Shown: one piece after another, positions 24,053 to 33,045 of the stretch
How positions within the stretch are numbered: position 1 is the first letter of the stretch
How the letters are laid out: each line of letters begins with the position of its first letter
Origin: Gp6-AA40 sp035647075
GTDB lineage: Bacteria > Acidobacteriota > Vicinamibacteria > Vicinamibacterales > UBA2999
Length of the DNA stretch: 35,743 bases
Reading direction: 5' to 3'
Assembly: GCA_035647075.1 (NCBI GenBank)
Contig: DASROF010000055.1
Location: 1-35,743 of the forward strand
Notes under the pieces: generated by a model
Told to the model about the DNA's origin: nothing
The model's database searches: none
What the model saw: the letters and a program-made list of their open reading frames with translations, nothing else
Program-made: the position numbers and the translations under genes

Positions 24053-25276
24053 CTACGGAGCAACATCTGTACCCGTGCTCTCGGATGTGGCGACATCCGA
24101 CGCGCGGGCGGTGACGTGCGCGGTGCGCGACGCAGGCAACGGAAGCGCGAGCGCTGCTGCAATGAGAGGGGCGAACGACATCACTGTCAATGTCTTTTCG
24201 ATCCCGAAGCGATCAGCGGCCATTCCGACGAGCGGCACTGTCAGCCCGCCAACGCCCCACGCGAACCCCATCATCAACGACGACACCGTAGCGGCGCTGA
24301 TCGGCGCGATCATCTGCGCGAAGGTGACGTTCACCGGCAACGTTGACTGGAGAAGAAAACCGCCGGCGGCCATGGTGGCGACCAGCCACCAGCGATCGAG
24401 GAGCAGCGCAACCGCCAGAAACGGCACGGCGCCGACGAGCGACAGCATGATGACGCGGCGCGCGCCGAAGCGATCGGCAATCGGGCCACCGAAGAACCCG
24501 CCCGCACCGACGGCGCACAGATAGACCGACGCCGCGGTGCCAGCCTGCGCGATGGACATGCCGCGTCGCGTGAGCATGATCGGTATGAACGTGGAAAAGC
24601 TGATCGCCGTCAGCGTTCGCAACACCACAATCACGTAGAGCAGCGTCAGCGGTTTCGCGTAGGGGCGGAGCGCCTGCAGTCCGCGACTGGCCGTGGACTC
24701 ATGCAAGCGCTCGACGGCCGGCACGCGGCGCAGCAGGACACCCCCGAGTACGCCGAGCCCGGGAACGACGAGCCACGGCATCGCCCGCAGTCCGAATCGC
24801 TGGACGAACGGCGCAAACAGCAACGGCGCCATGGCCTGTCCGAGCGTGCCACTCGTGATGTGGAACGACATCGCGAAGCCGCGATGCTGACCACTGTATC
24901 TGTGGACGAGCGCTGCGGCGGGCGGATGAAACGCCGCGCCGCCAAGACCGCCGATGATCAGAATTGCGGCGAGCATCCATGCCGTCGGCGCCAGGCCGAT
25001 CAACGGCAGCATCGCGACGGCGAGCAGCGGGCCGCCGATCAGCAGGAGGCGCGGATTCGATCGATCCGCGATGTAGCCGAACCCCAGCTGGGCGACGGAG
25101 TTGGCCAGCTGGAAACACATCTGCAGCGTGCCCGCACCGGCGAGCGTCAGGTGCAGATTGGTGATCAGCAACGGCAACAGCGGTGTGAGGACGTTGCCGT
25201 AGCCATCGACGAGAAAGTGGGTGCTCGCCAGCACCACGACGGTGCCATGCAGACCGAACGGACGGAAGGACTTCAT
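24053..25276 (-). CDS. MFS exporter (Fsr-like)
   Basis: The 407-residue twelve-helix transporter begins MKSFRPFGLHGTVVVLASTH. It resembles the fosmidomycin-resistance (Fsr) branch of the major facilitator superfamily, shown by GFGYIADRSNPRLLL (loop 2-3 motif), GLGGAAFHPPAAALVHRYSG, SFHITSGTLGQAMAPLLF and, in the second half, GGPIADRFGARRVIML. It would export small molecules by proton antiport; the substrate is not assigned. The ATG at 25276 overlaps the MurJ stop (ATGA), and homology begins there although the frame is open much further upstream. Confidence 0.88.
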   Translation of the reverse strand: MKSFRPFGLHGTVVVLASTHFLVDGYGNVLTPLLPLLITNLHLTLAGAGTLQMCFQLANSVAQLGFGYIADRSNPRLLLIGGPLLAVAMLPLIGLAPTAWMLAAILIIGGLGGAAFHPPAAALVHRYSGQHRGFAMSFHITSGTLGQAMAPLLFAPFVQRFGLRAMPWLVVPGLGVLGGVLLRRVPAVERLHESTASRGLQALRPYAKPLTLLYVIVVLRTLTAISFSTFIPIMLTRRGMSIAQAGTAASVYLCAVGAGGFFGGPIADRFGARRVIMLSLVGAVPFLAVALLLDRWWLVATMAAGGFLLQSTLPVNVTFAQMIAPISAATVSSLMMGFAWGVGGLTVPLVGMAADRFGIEKTLTVMSFAPLIAAALALPLPASRTAHVTARASDVATSESTGTDVAP

Positions 25277-26904
25277 GCCGAACGGCGGCGGAATCTGCGG
25301 AGGATCAGGCGCATGCTGTCGTTGAATTCTTCGATTTGGAGCACCCAGGCCCCGGCAGCAAGCGTGGCGAGGGCGACGGCGATCGTGAAGCAGAGCCGCA
25401 GGAGCTGCCATGGCAGCGCGGACTGTGGCATCCACGTCGCAGTCCAGCGCTCCACCACGAACGCCACCGCCCCCATCGCGATTGAGGCAATCACGATTCG
25501 GACGGCGGAGGTGATCAATCGGCGTTCGTGAAGGCCGCCGACGTGTCGACGCAGGATCACAAACAGCGCGGTGGCATTGAACAGCGCGGCGATCGACGTG
25601 CCCAGCGCCAGCCCGGTGTAGCCCATCACGCGAACGAGCATGACGTTGAGCGCGGCGTTCACCAGGACGGCGATCATGCTGACGACCACAGGGACCCGGT
25701 TCTTCCCGATGGCATAGAAGACCGGCGACGCGATCCGGACAACCGAGTATCCGACGAGGCCGACGGCATAGCACCGAAGTGCAGCCGCCGTGGCCACCGT
25801 GTCGCTGGCGTGAAACGCCCCGCGCTCGAAGATCACGCGCACGATCGGAATCCCGAGCACCGCCAGCCCGATCGTCGCCGGCACGTTCAGCATCAGCATC
25901 AGCGAGATGCCGCGTGCGATCGTGTCGCGGACAGCAGCGAGGTCCTTCTGCGTGACGTGTCGGGAGACGGTTGGGAGCGTTGCGGTGGCAATCGAAACGC
26001 CGAACAGTCCGATCGGCAGATACATCAGGCGAAACGCATAGTTCAGCCACGACACCGCGCCGGTGCCCTGACCGGTGGCCAGCTGGTTGTTGACGACGAG
26101 ATTGATCTGCGTGGCGGCCATGCCGATCGTGCCCGGACCCATCAGCAGCAGCACTCGACGCAACCCTTCATCGCGCCAGTCGAGCGTCAGCCGATACCGA
26201 AAGCCCTCGCGCCTGAGCGTCGGCCATTGCAGGGCCAGCTGCGCGATGCCGCCGAGCAGCGTGCCGATGGCAATCGCCGTGATGGGGGCGACGCCCATCC
26301 GGCCGAGCGGCGGCACCAGTGCGAACGCGCAGATGATCGTCATGACGTTGAACATCGCCGGCGACAACGCCGGGATGAAGTAGTGATGCAGCGAATTCAA
26401 CATCCCCATCAGCGCCGCCGCGAGCGCGATGAACAGCAATGACGGAAGCATGATGCGCGCGAGATCAATCGTCAGCGTCAGCTTGGCGGGATTTGCGGTA
26501 TAGGTCTCGTCGGCCAGCAGGCGGACCAGGGGATCCGCGAAGACGATGCCCAGCACCACGAGCACGCCCGTGACGACGATCAGCGCGTTGATGACGTTAT
26601 TGCCGACCCGCCATGCCGATTCCTTTCCGCGCGACGTCAGGTAAGAGGTGAACGTCGGAACGAAGGCCGCACTCATCGCGCCTTCGGCGAACAGGTCACG
26701 CAGTAGATTGGGAATGCGAAAGGCGACGTAGTAAGCGTCCATCGCCACCGACGCACCGAACAGATGGGCGAGAACCTGATCCCGAACCAGGCCGAGGATG
26801 CGGCTGGTCATGGTGGCCGCGCCGGCTGATGCCGCGGAGCGCGCCAGTCGGGAGGACGCGCCGCCGTCCGAAGGCCCTCGAAGGGTCGAAGAATCAGCCG
26901 CCAA
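25273..26904 (-). CDS. murJ: Lipid II flippase MurJ
   Basis: The 543-residue MATE/MOP-superfamily membrane protein has the MurJ N-terminal signature SRILGLVRDQVLAHLFGAS followed by DAYYVAFRIPNLLRDLFAEGAMSAAFVPTF, with basic residues lining the cavity, and about fourteen helices. MurJ flips undecaprenyl-linked lipid II across the inner membrane for peptidoglycan synthesis. The TTG at 26904 overlaps the end of the GatB/YqeY gene by 11 bases. A later start such as ATG 26811 would remove part of the conserved first helix, so the long form is preferred. Co-occurrence with the MFS gene downstream looks operonic but has no clear functional meaning. Confidence 0.93.
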   Translation of the reverse strand: MAADSSTLRGPSDGGASSRLARSAASAGAATMTSRILGLVRDQVLAHLFGASVAMDAYYVAFRIPNLLRDLFAEGAMSAAFVPTFTSYLTSRGKESAWRVGNNVINALIVVTGVLVVLGIVFADPLVRLLADETYTANPAKLTLTIDLARIMLPSLLFIALAAALMGMLNSLHHYFIPALSPAMFNVMTIICAFALVPPLGRMGVAPITAIAIGTLLGGIAQLALQWPTLRREGFRYRLTLDWRDEGLRRVLLLMGPGTIGMAATQINLVVNNQLATGQGTGAVSWLNYAFRLMYLPIGLFGVSIATATLPTVSRHVTQKDLAAVRDTIARGISLMLMLNVPATIGLAVLGIPIVRVIFERGAFHASDTVATAAALRCYAVGLVGYSVVRIASPVFYAIGKNRVPVVVSMIAVLVNAALNVMLVRVMGYTGLALGTSIAALFNATALFVILRRHVGGLHERRLITSAVRIVIASIAMGAVAFVVERWTATWMPQSALPWQLLRLCFTIAVALATLAAGAWVLQIEEFNDSMRLILRRFRRRSA

Positions 26905-27343
26905 GTGTGCGGCGTACCGCGTCGTTGACCGCGCGTCCGTCGGCGTTCTTGCCGGCGAGCTTCGGCATCACGGCTTTCATGACCTTTCCGATGTCCTTGA
27001 CCGACGTGGCGCCGGTCTCGGCGATCGCGGCAGCGACCGCCGCCTCGATGTCTTCGGCGCTCAAAGCGGGCGGCAGATAGTGCTCGAGCACGGCGATCTC
27101 GCCGGTCTCCTTGGCGACGAGGTCCGTCCGGCCAGCACTCGCGAATTGCTCGATCGAATCGCGTCGCTGCTTGACGAGCGAGGCGACGACCTGCAGAACT
27201 TCCGCGTCCTCGAGGTCGCGACCTTTCTCGACGCCCTTGTTCATGACCGCGGCCTTCAGCATCCGTAGCGCCGACAGGCGCGCCGCGTCCCTCGCCTTCA
27301 TGGCAGCCGTCAGATCCGCGCCGATCGTGTCGTTGAGGCTCAT
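26894..27343 (-). CDS. GatB/YqeY domain protein
   Basis: The 149-residue helical protein matches the YqeY group: MSLNDTIGADLTAAMKARDAARLSALRML, then EDAEVLQVVASLVKQRRDSIEQFASAGRTDL, EIAVLEHYLPPALS and the terminal GKVMKAVMPKLAGKNADGRAVNDAVRRTL. The C-terminal helices correspond to the tRNA-binding tail of GatB, the amidotransferase B subunit, so RNA binding is possible. Members are widespread and often near rpsU or dnaG; here the neighbour is murJ. The ATG at 27343 follows directly after the GNAT gene stop. Confidence 0.92.
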   Translation of the reverse strand: MSLNDTIGADLTAAMKARDAARLSALRMLKAAVMNKGVEKGRDLEDAEVLQVVASLVKQRRDSIEQFASAGRTDLVAKETGEIAVLEHYLPPALSAEDIEAAVAAAIAETGATSVKDIGKVMKAVMPKLAGKNADGRAVNDAVRRTLGG

Positions 27344-28387
27344 TTAGTGATCCTGGTCTGAATCGCCATACGTGATGTGCCAGCCGTTGGTCTCGTCGTA
27401 AAACCCCTTGGGGACCTGCACGGCGTTGACCTTGACGCTCACCTCGATCGTCGACTTCACGCTGAAGTACCCGTTTCGCCTCAACACGCGGCGGAATGGC
27501 AGGTTCATCGCGTAGCAACGGACCTTGTCGGAATCTTCCGCGCGCGCGGCACGATCGACCCAGCGCAGCAGCGTCTTCAGCCCGGCCACATCGTCGGGAT
27601 CCACGAGAAAGTCCACCAGCAGCGTTACGCGGCCGAGCGGCTCGTGGCGATGACGATACACGGCGTAGCCGTGAACCTCACCCTGACGTTTCAACGCGAC
27701 GATCTGATAGCGCACATGCGGAGCTTCCAGATATCGCCAGTTCAGATACGGAGCGTCACGCCGAATCGCCAGATCGAACTTGCCGGCCAGCCGTTCCCAC
27801 AAGGCCGTGAAGTCGCGGTCGAACCGACGAATCGGCTCGCACTCAGCGCGCAGCGGCCGCGAGCGTGCGGCCACCTGCACGAGCGGCCAGGTGACTGCGG
27901 AGATGAGACGGTTCACCGGCGTCGGCAGGTGCGGCAGTCTCACCGCGCGCCGTGTGAGCGGCTTGACGAGGCATGGAACGACGTGCGCCGGAGGCCAGTG
28001 AAGCCGGTCGAGAAGATCGCGCGCCTCGGCGGAGGCGCCAAGCGCGAGGACCGCACCGCTGTTCCGGTCCCAGGCGCGGACGAGCGCTTCGCCGAGTCCC
28101 TGTCGATCGCGTTCGGGGGCGACCATCGCGTCGGCACCCCACGCCCCTTCGACCTCGAGCCCTTTCAGAGAGACACGAACGGGAAGCGTCGGATAGTGAC
28201 CGACGACCGTCGGCCCTTCACGCGCGACCCAGATCCATGGTTGGCCGGAAGGGTTGTACGGGTTGCGACGATGCTGCCAGTCCCAACGCAGACGGGTGGC
28301 GTCCGCTGCGTCCGCGCCCTGCATGCGACGGTACAGCAGTTCGACACCACGACGGTCTTCAGGACGGAAGCGATCGATCTCTGACAT
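27344..28387 (-). CDS. GNAT-like acyltransferase
   Basis: The 347-residue protein has an N-terminal GNAT-like half (WIWVAREGPTVVGHYPTLPVRV, WGADAMVAPERDRQGLGEALVRAW, the acetyl-CoA loop being R-x-x-G-L-G). The C-terminal half is more divergent (YLNWRYLEAPHVRYQIVALKRQGEVHGYAVYRHR, resembling a second GNAT lobe). Tandem-GNAT proteins of this kind occur in exopolysaccharide gene clusters. Acceptor and acyl donor cannot be assigned. A -10-like TACAAT lies at 28431-28426 upstream without a convincing -35. It stands between the STN gene and the GatB/YqeY gene. Confidence 0.75.
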   Translation of the reverse strand: MSEIDRFRPEDRRGVELLYRRMQGADAADATRLRWDWQHRRNPYNPSGQPWIWVAREGPTVVGHYPTLPVRVSLKGLEVEGAWGADAMVAPERDRQGLGEALVRAWDRNSGAVLALGASAEARDLLDRLHWPPAHVVPCLVKPLTRRAVRLPHLPTPVNRLISAVTWPLVQVAARSRPLRAECEPIRRFDRDFTALWERLAGKFDLAIRRDAPYLNWRYLEAPHVRYQIVALKRQGEVHGYAVYRHRHEPLGRVTLLVDFLVDPDDVAGLKTLLRWVDRAARAEDSDKVRCYAMNLPFRRVLRRNGYFSVKSTIEVSVKVNAVQVPKGFYDETNGWHITYGDSDQDH

Positions 28388-28454
28388 GACCTGAAACGGA
28401 GCGCGTGGACCTGCGAGCCGTCTCTATTGTAAGGGCGCGCGGCGAACGAGCGCG

Positions 28455-29162
28455 TCAGCGCTGATTCGATGGCGGCGGCTGCGGCGGCTGCGGCTGCGGT
28501 GAGATCTCGCCAGGACGCGAGCTACCCGGCAGCGTCTGCAGCGTTGTCGGCGGCCGGAAGGGGACCGCTGTTCCAGGCACCACCGTCTCCGTTGTCGAGC
28601 CAAACGGTGCATTAGCGCCGGCTGGCGTCACCACGCGAACCACGCCAGGCGTGTTTGCCGCTCCCGGCGTCGTCGCGAACGGGTTCGCCGGAGTCGGCAT
28701 CCGCGCTCCCGCCTGCGGGAAAGCAGCGTCCGGATCGTCGCGGCCATCGTCGAGAGCTGGCCGCTGCACGGTGGCCGCGCCGAACGTCACCGGTGCAGGG
28801 TTCCGGACGGCGTTGCTGGTCGGCAGGATGATGACGCCACCCAGACGCGACAAGCCGGTGCTCTGGTCACGCTGGGTCACGACATAGCCCGCCACAGCGC
28901 GCAGCAGGATCTCGAGCGCCTGGCGTTCTGGAACTGCGGTCAGTTCCAGTGAGACCGGCGCACCGCTGAGGCGATCCGCATTCACGAAGCGCGTGCCGCC
29001 CAGCCGGGACCATTCGTCGAGGATGGTTCGGAGCGGCGCGTTTTGAGCGTTCAGCGTGACGAGACCGCTGTTGAACTGAAGGGTGACAGCCTGGGCCGAC
29101 GCCGAAACGGCAGAGCCGAGCAGCAGCGCCAGGGTGGCGGCGATCGCGGTTTGAAACTTCAT
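28455..29162 (-). CDS. Secreted STN-domain protein with proline-rich tail
   Basis: The 235-residue protein starts at ATG 29162 with a signal peptide (KFQTAIAATLALLLGSAVSASAQ). An STN-like (secretin/TonB short N-terminal) domain follows at about residues 26-95: VTLQFNSGLVTLNAQNAPLRTILDEWSRLGGTRFVNADRL and VPERQALEILLRAVAGYVV. The rest (about 110-235) is low-complexity, Pro/Thr/Gly-rich (PTPANPFATTPG, PQPQPPQPPPSNQ) without a secretin barrel. An STN without a secretin or receptor may act as a periplasmic accessory or pilot. A GGGA ribosome site and a -10-like TATACT (29184-29179) lie upstream. Confidence 0.8.
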   Translation of the reverse strand: MKFQTAIAATLALLLGSAVSASAQAVTLQFNSGLVTLNAQNAPLRTILDEWSRLGGTRFVNADRLSGAPVSLELTAVPERQALEILLRAVAGYVVTQRDQSTGLSRLGGVIILPTSNAVRNPAPVTFGAATVQRPALDDGRDDPDAAFPQAGARMPTPANPFATTPGAANTPGVVRVVTPAGANAPFGSTTETVVPGTAVPFRPPTTLQTLPGSSRPGEISPQPQPPQPPPSNQR

Positions 29163-29196
29163 AGTTCTATTCCCAACCAGTATACGGGCCGTTCGT

Positions 29197-30159
29197 TCAC
29201 CGTGCCCGGATGTGTTCGATGACCGAACGGATGATGTCGTCCAACCCCATTTTCGGCGCGAAGCTGATGAGACTTTGAATCTTGGAGATATCGGGCACCC
29301 GCCTGGGCATGTCCTCGAATCCGGCCTCATACGCCACGTCGTAGGGCACATTCACAACCGCGGAGCTGCTCTTCGTCATCTTCTTGACACGTTCGGCGAG
29401 CTCGCCAATGGTCACTTCGCTCGTACTTCCGACGTTGAAGACATCGCCAATGGCCTTTGGCTCCTGCGCCAGCTTCACCAGCGCATCGACCACGTCTCCC
29501 ACGAAGGTAAAACTGCGCGACTGTGTGCCGTCGCCAAACACCGTGATCGGCTGCCCGGCGAGCGCCTGCCGGACAAAGGTCGGGAGCACCATCCCGTACT
29601 GCCCGGTCTGACGCGGCCCCACTGTATTGAATAGACGCACGATGACGACCGGCAGCTTCTTTTCCTTCCAGTACGCCAGCGCCAGAAACTCGTCGATGAG
29701 CTTGCTGCACGCATACGCCCACCGATGTTTAGACGTCGGACCCAGTACAAGGTCGGCCGCTTCACGGAACGGCACGTCGGTGCTCTTGCCATAGACCTCG
29801 GACGTGGACGCGATGAACACCAGCTTCTTCTTCTTGTTTGCGTGCTTCAGCACCACCTCGGTACCGTGCACGTTCGTCTCGAGCGTGTGGACCGGCTGTT
29901 CGACAATCAGCTTGACGCCCACGGCTGCCGCGAGATGGAAGACGACATCGCTGCGGTCGATCAGCTCGGCGAGCAGCGGTTCATTCATCACCGATTCCAC
30001 GACGTAGGAGAAGCGTGGGTGAGTCTTCAGGTGCGTGATGTTGTCAATCGATCCCGTCGACAGGTTATCGATGACGAGCACTTCGTGTCCGTCGGCAAGC
30101 AGCCGTTCGGCAAGATGCGAGCCGACGAAGCCCGCGCCGCCTGTAATCAGTGCAATCAC
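29197..30159 (-). CDS. Nucleotide-sugar SDR (epimerase/decarboxylase-like)
   Basis: The 320-residue extended SDR starts at GTG 30159 with VIALITGGAGFVGSHLAERLL (NAD-binding GxxGxxG). It continues with FHLAAAVGVKLIVEQPVHTLETNVHGT, Ser in IASTSEVYG and the intact catalytic YACSK. It resembles UDP-glucose 4-epimerase and UDP-glucuronate decarboxylase (PGPRQTGQYGMVLPTFVRQAL-type region). It converts a nucleotide sugar used by the neighbouring transferases; the exact reaction is uncertain. The GTG overlaps the stop of the aminotransferase gene (GTGA). Confidence 0.9.
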   Translation of the reverse strand: MIALITGGAGFVGSHLAERLLADGHEVLVIDNLSTGSIDNITHLKTHPRFSYVVESVMNEPLLAELIDRSDVVFHLAAAVGVKLIVEQPVHTLETNVHGTEVVLKHANKKKKLVFIASTSEVYGKSTDVPFREAADLVLGPTSKHRWAYACSKLIDEFLALAYWKEKKLPVVIVRLFNTVGPRQTGQYGMVLPTFVRQALAGQPITVFGDGTQSRSFTFVGDVVDALVKLAQEPKAIGDVFNVGSTSEVTIGELAERVKKMTKSSSAVVNVPYDVAYEAGFEDMPRRVPDISKIQSLISFAPKMGLDDIIRSVIEHIRAR

Positions 30160-31265
30160 GCGACTACGTCCCGCCTGTCCACGTTCCTCGCGGCGGAGAC
30201 AACCATCCGGACATCTGAGTCCGTCAGTCCCGGGTGCAGCGGCAGCGAGAGCAGTTCGCGCGTGGCTCGCGATGCCACAGGGCACTCGCGGGCGGGATAC
30301 GCCGCAAACGCGGCCTGCTCATTCAGTGGCATTGGGTAATGGATCAATGTGTCGATTCCAGCAGCAGCCAGGGACGCCTGTAACGATTGGCGACCTGACG
30401 TCCGTACCGGGAAGAGGTGATACACGTGGCCTGAATCGCGTTCAGCAATCGGTCGTACTCCGGTATCTAGCGAGCGGCGGTACTCAGCGGCCAGCTCGCG
30501 GCGTCGGGCCGTCCACGCAGGCAGGAACGGCAGCCTGGCACGGAGAACCGCAGCCTGTATTTCATCGAGGCGGCTGTTGACGCCTGCCTCCGCGTGCACG
30601 TAGCGATCGGTCTGACCACCGTTCCGCAACCGCTTGATGCGATCTGCGACCGCCGCGTCATTGGTGATCGCCGCGCCGCCATCGCCGAGCGCGCCAAGAT
30701 TCTTGGTCGGGTAGAAGCTGAACGCGCCGCCGACGCCGAACGTTCCAACCGGCGTTCCGCGCCACGACGCGAGATGCGCCTGGCAGCAGTCTTCGATCAG
30801 GGCGAGATTGTGCCGTGACGTAATGGCCATGAGCGCCGACATGTCCGCCGCCTGCCCGTACAGATGAACGGGGACGACCGCGCGTGTGCGGGAGCCGATG
30901 GCGGCGTCACAGGCCGCCGGATCCATCGTCAACGTCTGGTCATCGACGTCGACGATGACGGGAATAGCGCCGGCGGCGATGACCGCCAGCGCGGTGTACG
31001 CGGCGGTGATCGCCGGCACGATCACTTCGTCGCCCGCGCCGATGCCGGCGGCTCGCAGCATCAGCGTGATGGCGTCCGTACCGTTGCCGGTGCCGATCGC
31101 AAACCGGGCACCGCTCGCCGCGGCGAACTCCGATTCAAAGCCTTCGACTTCCGGCCCGAGGACGTACCAGCCGCGCGCGATGACACGTGCGATGGCCTCG
31201 CGTACCGCCCCGGCGTCCTCGCGGAGCCGGAGATCGAGAAAAGGAACCTTGACGGAGTCAGTCAC
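30156..31265 (-). CDS. DegT/DnrJ/EryC1/StrS-family aminotransferase
   Basis: The 369-residue PLP enzyme starts at GTG 31265 (VTDSVKVPFLDLRLREDAG). It has GTGNGTDAITLMLRAAGIGAGDEVIVPA, the acidic LIEDCCQAHLASW, and the PLP-binding Lys188 in FYPTKNLGALGDGGA. C-terminal RLDEIQAAVLRARLP and LIHYPMPLNEQ fit sugar aminotransferases that convert keto-sugars to amino-sugars on nucleotide carriers. Its position between two SDR enzymes suggests a 4- or 3-amino-sugar pathway. GTGA overlaps occur at both ends, giving tight coupling. Confidence 0.93.
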   Translation of the reverse strand: MTDSVKVPFLDLRLREDAGAVREAIARVIARGWYVLGPEVEGFESEFAAASGARFAIGTGNGTDAITLMLRAAGIGAGDEVIVPAITAAYTALAVIAAGAIPVIVDVDDQTLTMDPAACDAAIGSRTRAVVPVHLYGQAADMSALMAITSRHNLALIEDCCQAHLASWRGTPVGTFGVGGAFSFYPTKNLGALGDGGAAITNDAAVADRIKRLRNGGQTDRYVHAEAGVNSRLDEIQAAVLRARLPFLPAWTARRRELAAEYRRSLDTGVRPIAERDSGHVYHLFPVRTSGRQSLQASLAAAGIDTLIHYPMPLNEQAAFAAYPARECPVASRATRELLSLPLHPGLTDSDVRMVVSAARNVDRRDVVA

Positions 31266-32308
31266 GATGGTAAAGCGGACCCTGCAGCCGGCACGTAACG
31301 ATCGAAGTGGTTCCGGTAGAACTCGATCGTCTGGCGCAGTCCATCGGCGAGATCGGTACGCGGCACCCATCCGAGCGTCTCTCTGATGCGCGTCGAATCG
31401 GCATAGAAGTCGCCGATGTCGATCGCTTTCTTCTCGGGTGGCCACTCGACGAAGCGGTAATGTCCGGAGCCGGCCACTCTGATCAGCAGCTCGACGAGGT
31501 CGCGATGCGCCGTTGGGGCGAGTCCACCGACGTTCAGGACCTGTCCGTTGCACGCCTCGCTGGCTCCCGCGCGCAGAAACGCGTCCGCGGCGTCGTCCAC
31601 GTAGACGAAATCGCGCAGTTGCGAACCGTCACCGTAGATTTGAATTTCCCCGCCTTCAATGGCGAGACGGATGAACCAGGCGATGAAGCCTTGCCGGTTG
31701 TGTTTCAGTAGCTGCCGGGGTCCGTAGACGTTGGTCAGGCGCAGCGAGCATGCCCGGATGCCGAATACGTTGTTGTAGAGCAGATGGTAGTACTCGCCCG
31801 CCGCCTTGTTGATGCCGTTGACGTCCGCCGGCCGAACCAGGTGCGCCTCCGTCACGGGCAGGCTGTCTGCTTTGCCGTACACCTGTCGCGTGCCGGCGAA
31901 GACGATCTTCACCGCCGGGTTGTAGTTGCGGCACGCCTCGAGAATCGACAGCTGCGCGCGACAGTTGATCTCCAGATCCGTGTACGGATCGCGCATGCTG
32001 TCGATGTGGCTGACCTGCCCGGCGAGATTGAAGATGATCTCCTGGCCGCGCACGAGATAGTTCATCGTCGTCTGCTGACGCACGTCGGCGATGTTCACGC
32101 GCAGGCGATCTTCAATGCCGCAGATATTGAACAGGTTGCCGCCGTAGTCGTCGATGAGGGAGTCGACGATCACGACGCGCGCCCCGAGCTCCACGAGCCG
32201 CCAGGCGAGATTGCTGCCGATGAAGCCAAGGCCGCCGGTGATCATCACGGGACGATCGCGATAGAAGCCGCCGTAATCGGTGGCGCGGAGGCCCGCGGCT
32301 GCGGTCAC
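31262..32308 (-). CDS. Extended SDR (epimerase/dehydratase) with Asn at the Tyr position
   Basis: The 348-residue extended SDR has YRDRPVMITGGLGFIGSNLAW (cofactor site), FNLAGQVSHIDSMRDPYTDLEINCRAQ, AGTRQVYG (Thr140 in place of Ser/Thr) and VYGPRQLLKHNRQGF. The usual YxxxK reads N164-G-I-N-K168, so the catalytic tyrosine is replaced. I have seen this NGINKxxGE form in a related conserved group, so it is probably a subfamily trait and not decay. It belongs to the glycan cassette and may make or modify a nucleotide sugar, perhaps with an altered mechanism. It starts with GTG 32308, overlapping the glycosyltransferase stop. Confidence 0.88.
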   Translation of the reverse strand: MTAAAGLRATDYGGFYRDRPVMITGGLGFIGSNLAWRLVELGARVVIVDSLIDDYGGNLFNICGIEDRLRVNIADVRQQTTMNYLVRGQEIIFNLAGQVSHIDSMRDPYTDLEINCRAQLSILEACRNYNPAVKIVFAGTRQVYGKADSLPVTEAHLVRPADVNGINKAAGEYYHLLYNNVFGIRACSLRLTNVYGPRQLLKHNRQGFIAWFIRLAIEGGEIQIYGDGSQLRDFVYVDDAADAFLRAGASEACNGQVLNVGGLAPTAHRDLVELLIRVAGSGHYRFVEWPPEKKAIDIGDFYADSTRIRETLGWVPRTDLADGLRQTIEFYRNHFDRYVPAAGSALPS

Positions 32309-33045
32309 GCGGCGATTCTAGCAGACGGTTTCCGGCGGAACCGGTCGGCCACCATCAGGTCGAACCAGATGCCGGCGATGTGCAGGTAGGTCCGGATGAT
32401 CCGTCCCGGCCTGAAGAACTGCGACTGGCCCCACTTCCTCGCGTAGTGGTGGACCGACACCTCGCGGAATCCGGCGCCGGCGCGCTGCGCGTGCTTCACC
32501 AGCTCCACGCAGATTGATCCGCTGTTGCTGCGCAGCTCGAGGTCGGCGAGGATCCGGCGGCGAATCAGCCGAAAATCGCAGTCGACGTCATGAATCGGCA
32601 GCCAGAAACTCCATCGCATCACAAAGCGATGCACGTTGCCGGCGTGAACGCGGTACGCCGGATCCTGTCGCGTCATCTTGATGCCGTTCACGAAGTCGGT
32701 GTCGTCGGTCAGCAGCATCAGCAGGACAGCCAGCTCACGTACGTCGTATTGCCCGTCGCCGTCGGTATAGAAGACGAGCTCCTTCGTCGCTGCCGCGAAC
32801 CCGCTGCGCAGCGCAGCGCCGTAGCCTCGATTGCGCTCGTGCGTAATCACTTGGAGACGTGGCATCCGTGCGGCGAGCGCGGCGAGCACGTCGGCGCTTC
32901 CATCCGTCGAGCCGTCGTTGATGACGATGATTTCGTAATCGTCGGTCAGCTGCTGGAGCTGCCGCTCGGCTTCGATGACGAGGTCGCCGATCGTGTTGCT
33001 GTCGTTGTAGCAGGGAAAGAAGACCGAGATCGAGGGCCGCGACAT
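32305..33045 (-). CDS. Family-2 glycosyltransferase
   Basis: The 246-residue GT-A transferase has SVFFPCYNDSNTIGDLV, IIVINDGSTDGSADVL, HERNRGYGAALRSGF and the metal-binding FYTDGDGQYD. The C-terminal half includes DVDCDFRLIRRRIL and helical NGIKMTRQDPAYRVHAG. It has no clear C-terminal membrane pair, unlike the next gene. It would transfer a sugar from a nucleotide to a lipid or glycan acceptor, related to the dolichol-phosphate mannosyltransferase-like group. Its ATG overlaps the stop of the next transferase by one base. Confidence 0.92.
   Translation of the reverse strand: MSRPSISVFFPCYNDSNTIGDLVIEAERQLQQLTDDYEIIVINDGSTDGSADVLAALAARMPRLQVITHERNRGYGAALRSGFAAATKELVFYTDGDGQYDVRELAVLLMLLTDDTDFVNGIKMTRQDPAYRVHAGNVHRFVMRWSFWLPIHDVDCDFRLIRRRILADLELRSNSGSICVELVKHAQRAGAGFREVSVHHYARKWGQSQFFRPGRIIRTYLHIAGIWFDLMVADRFRRKPSARIAA

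Noticed and set aside
25277..26050. N-terminal extension of the MFS gene
   Set aside because: It overlaps MurJ on the same strand in another frame and lacks membrane character; homology starts at 25276.
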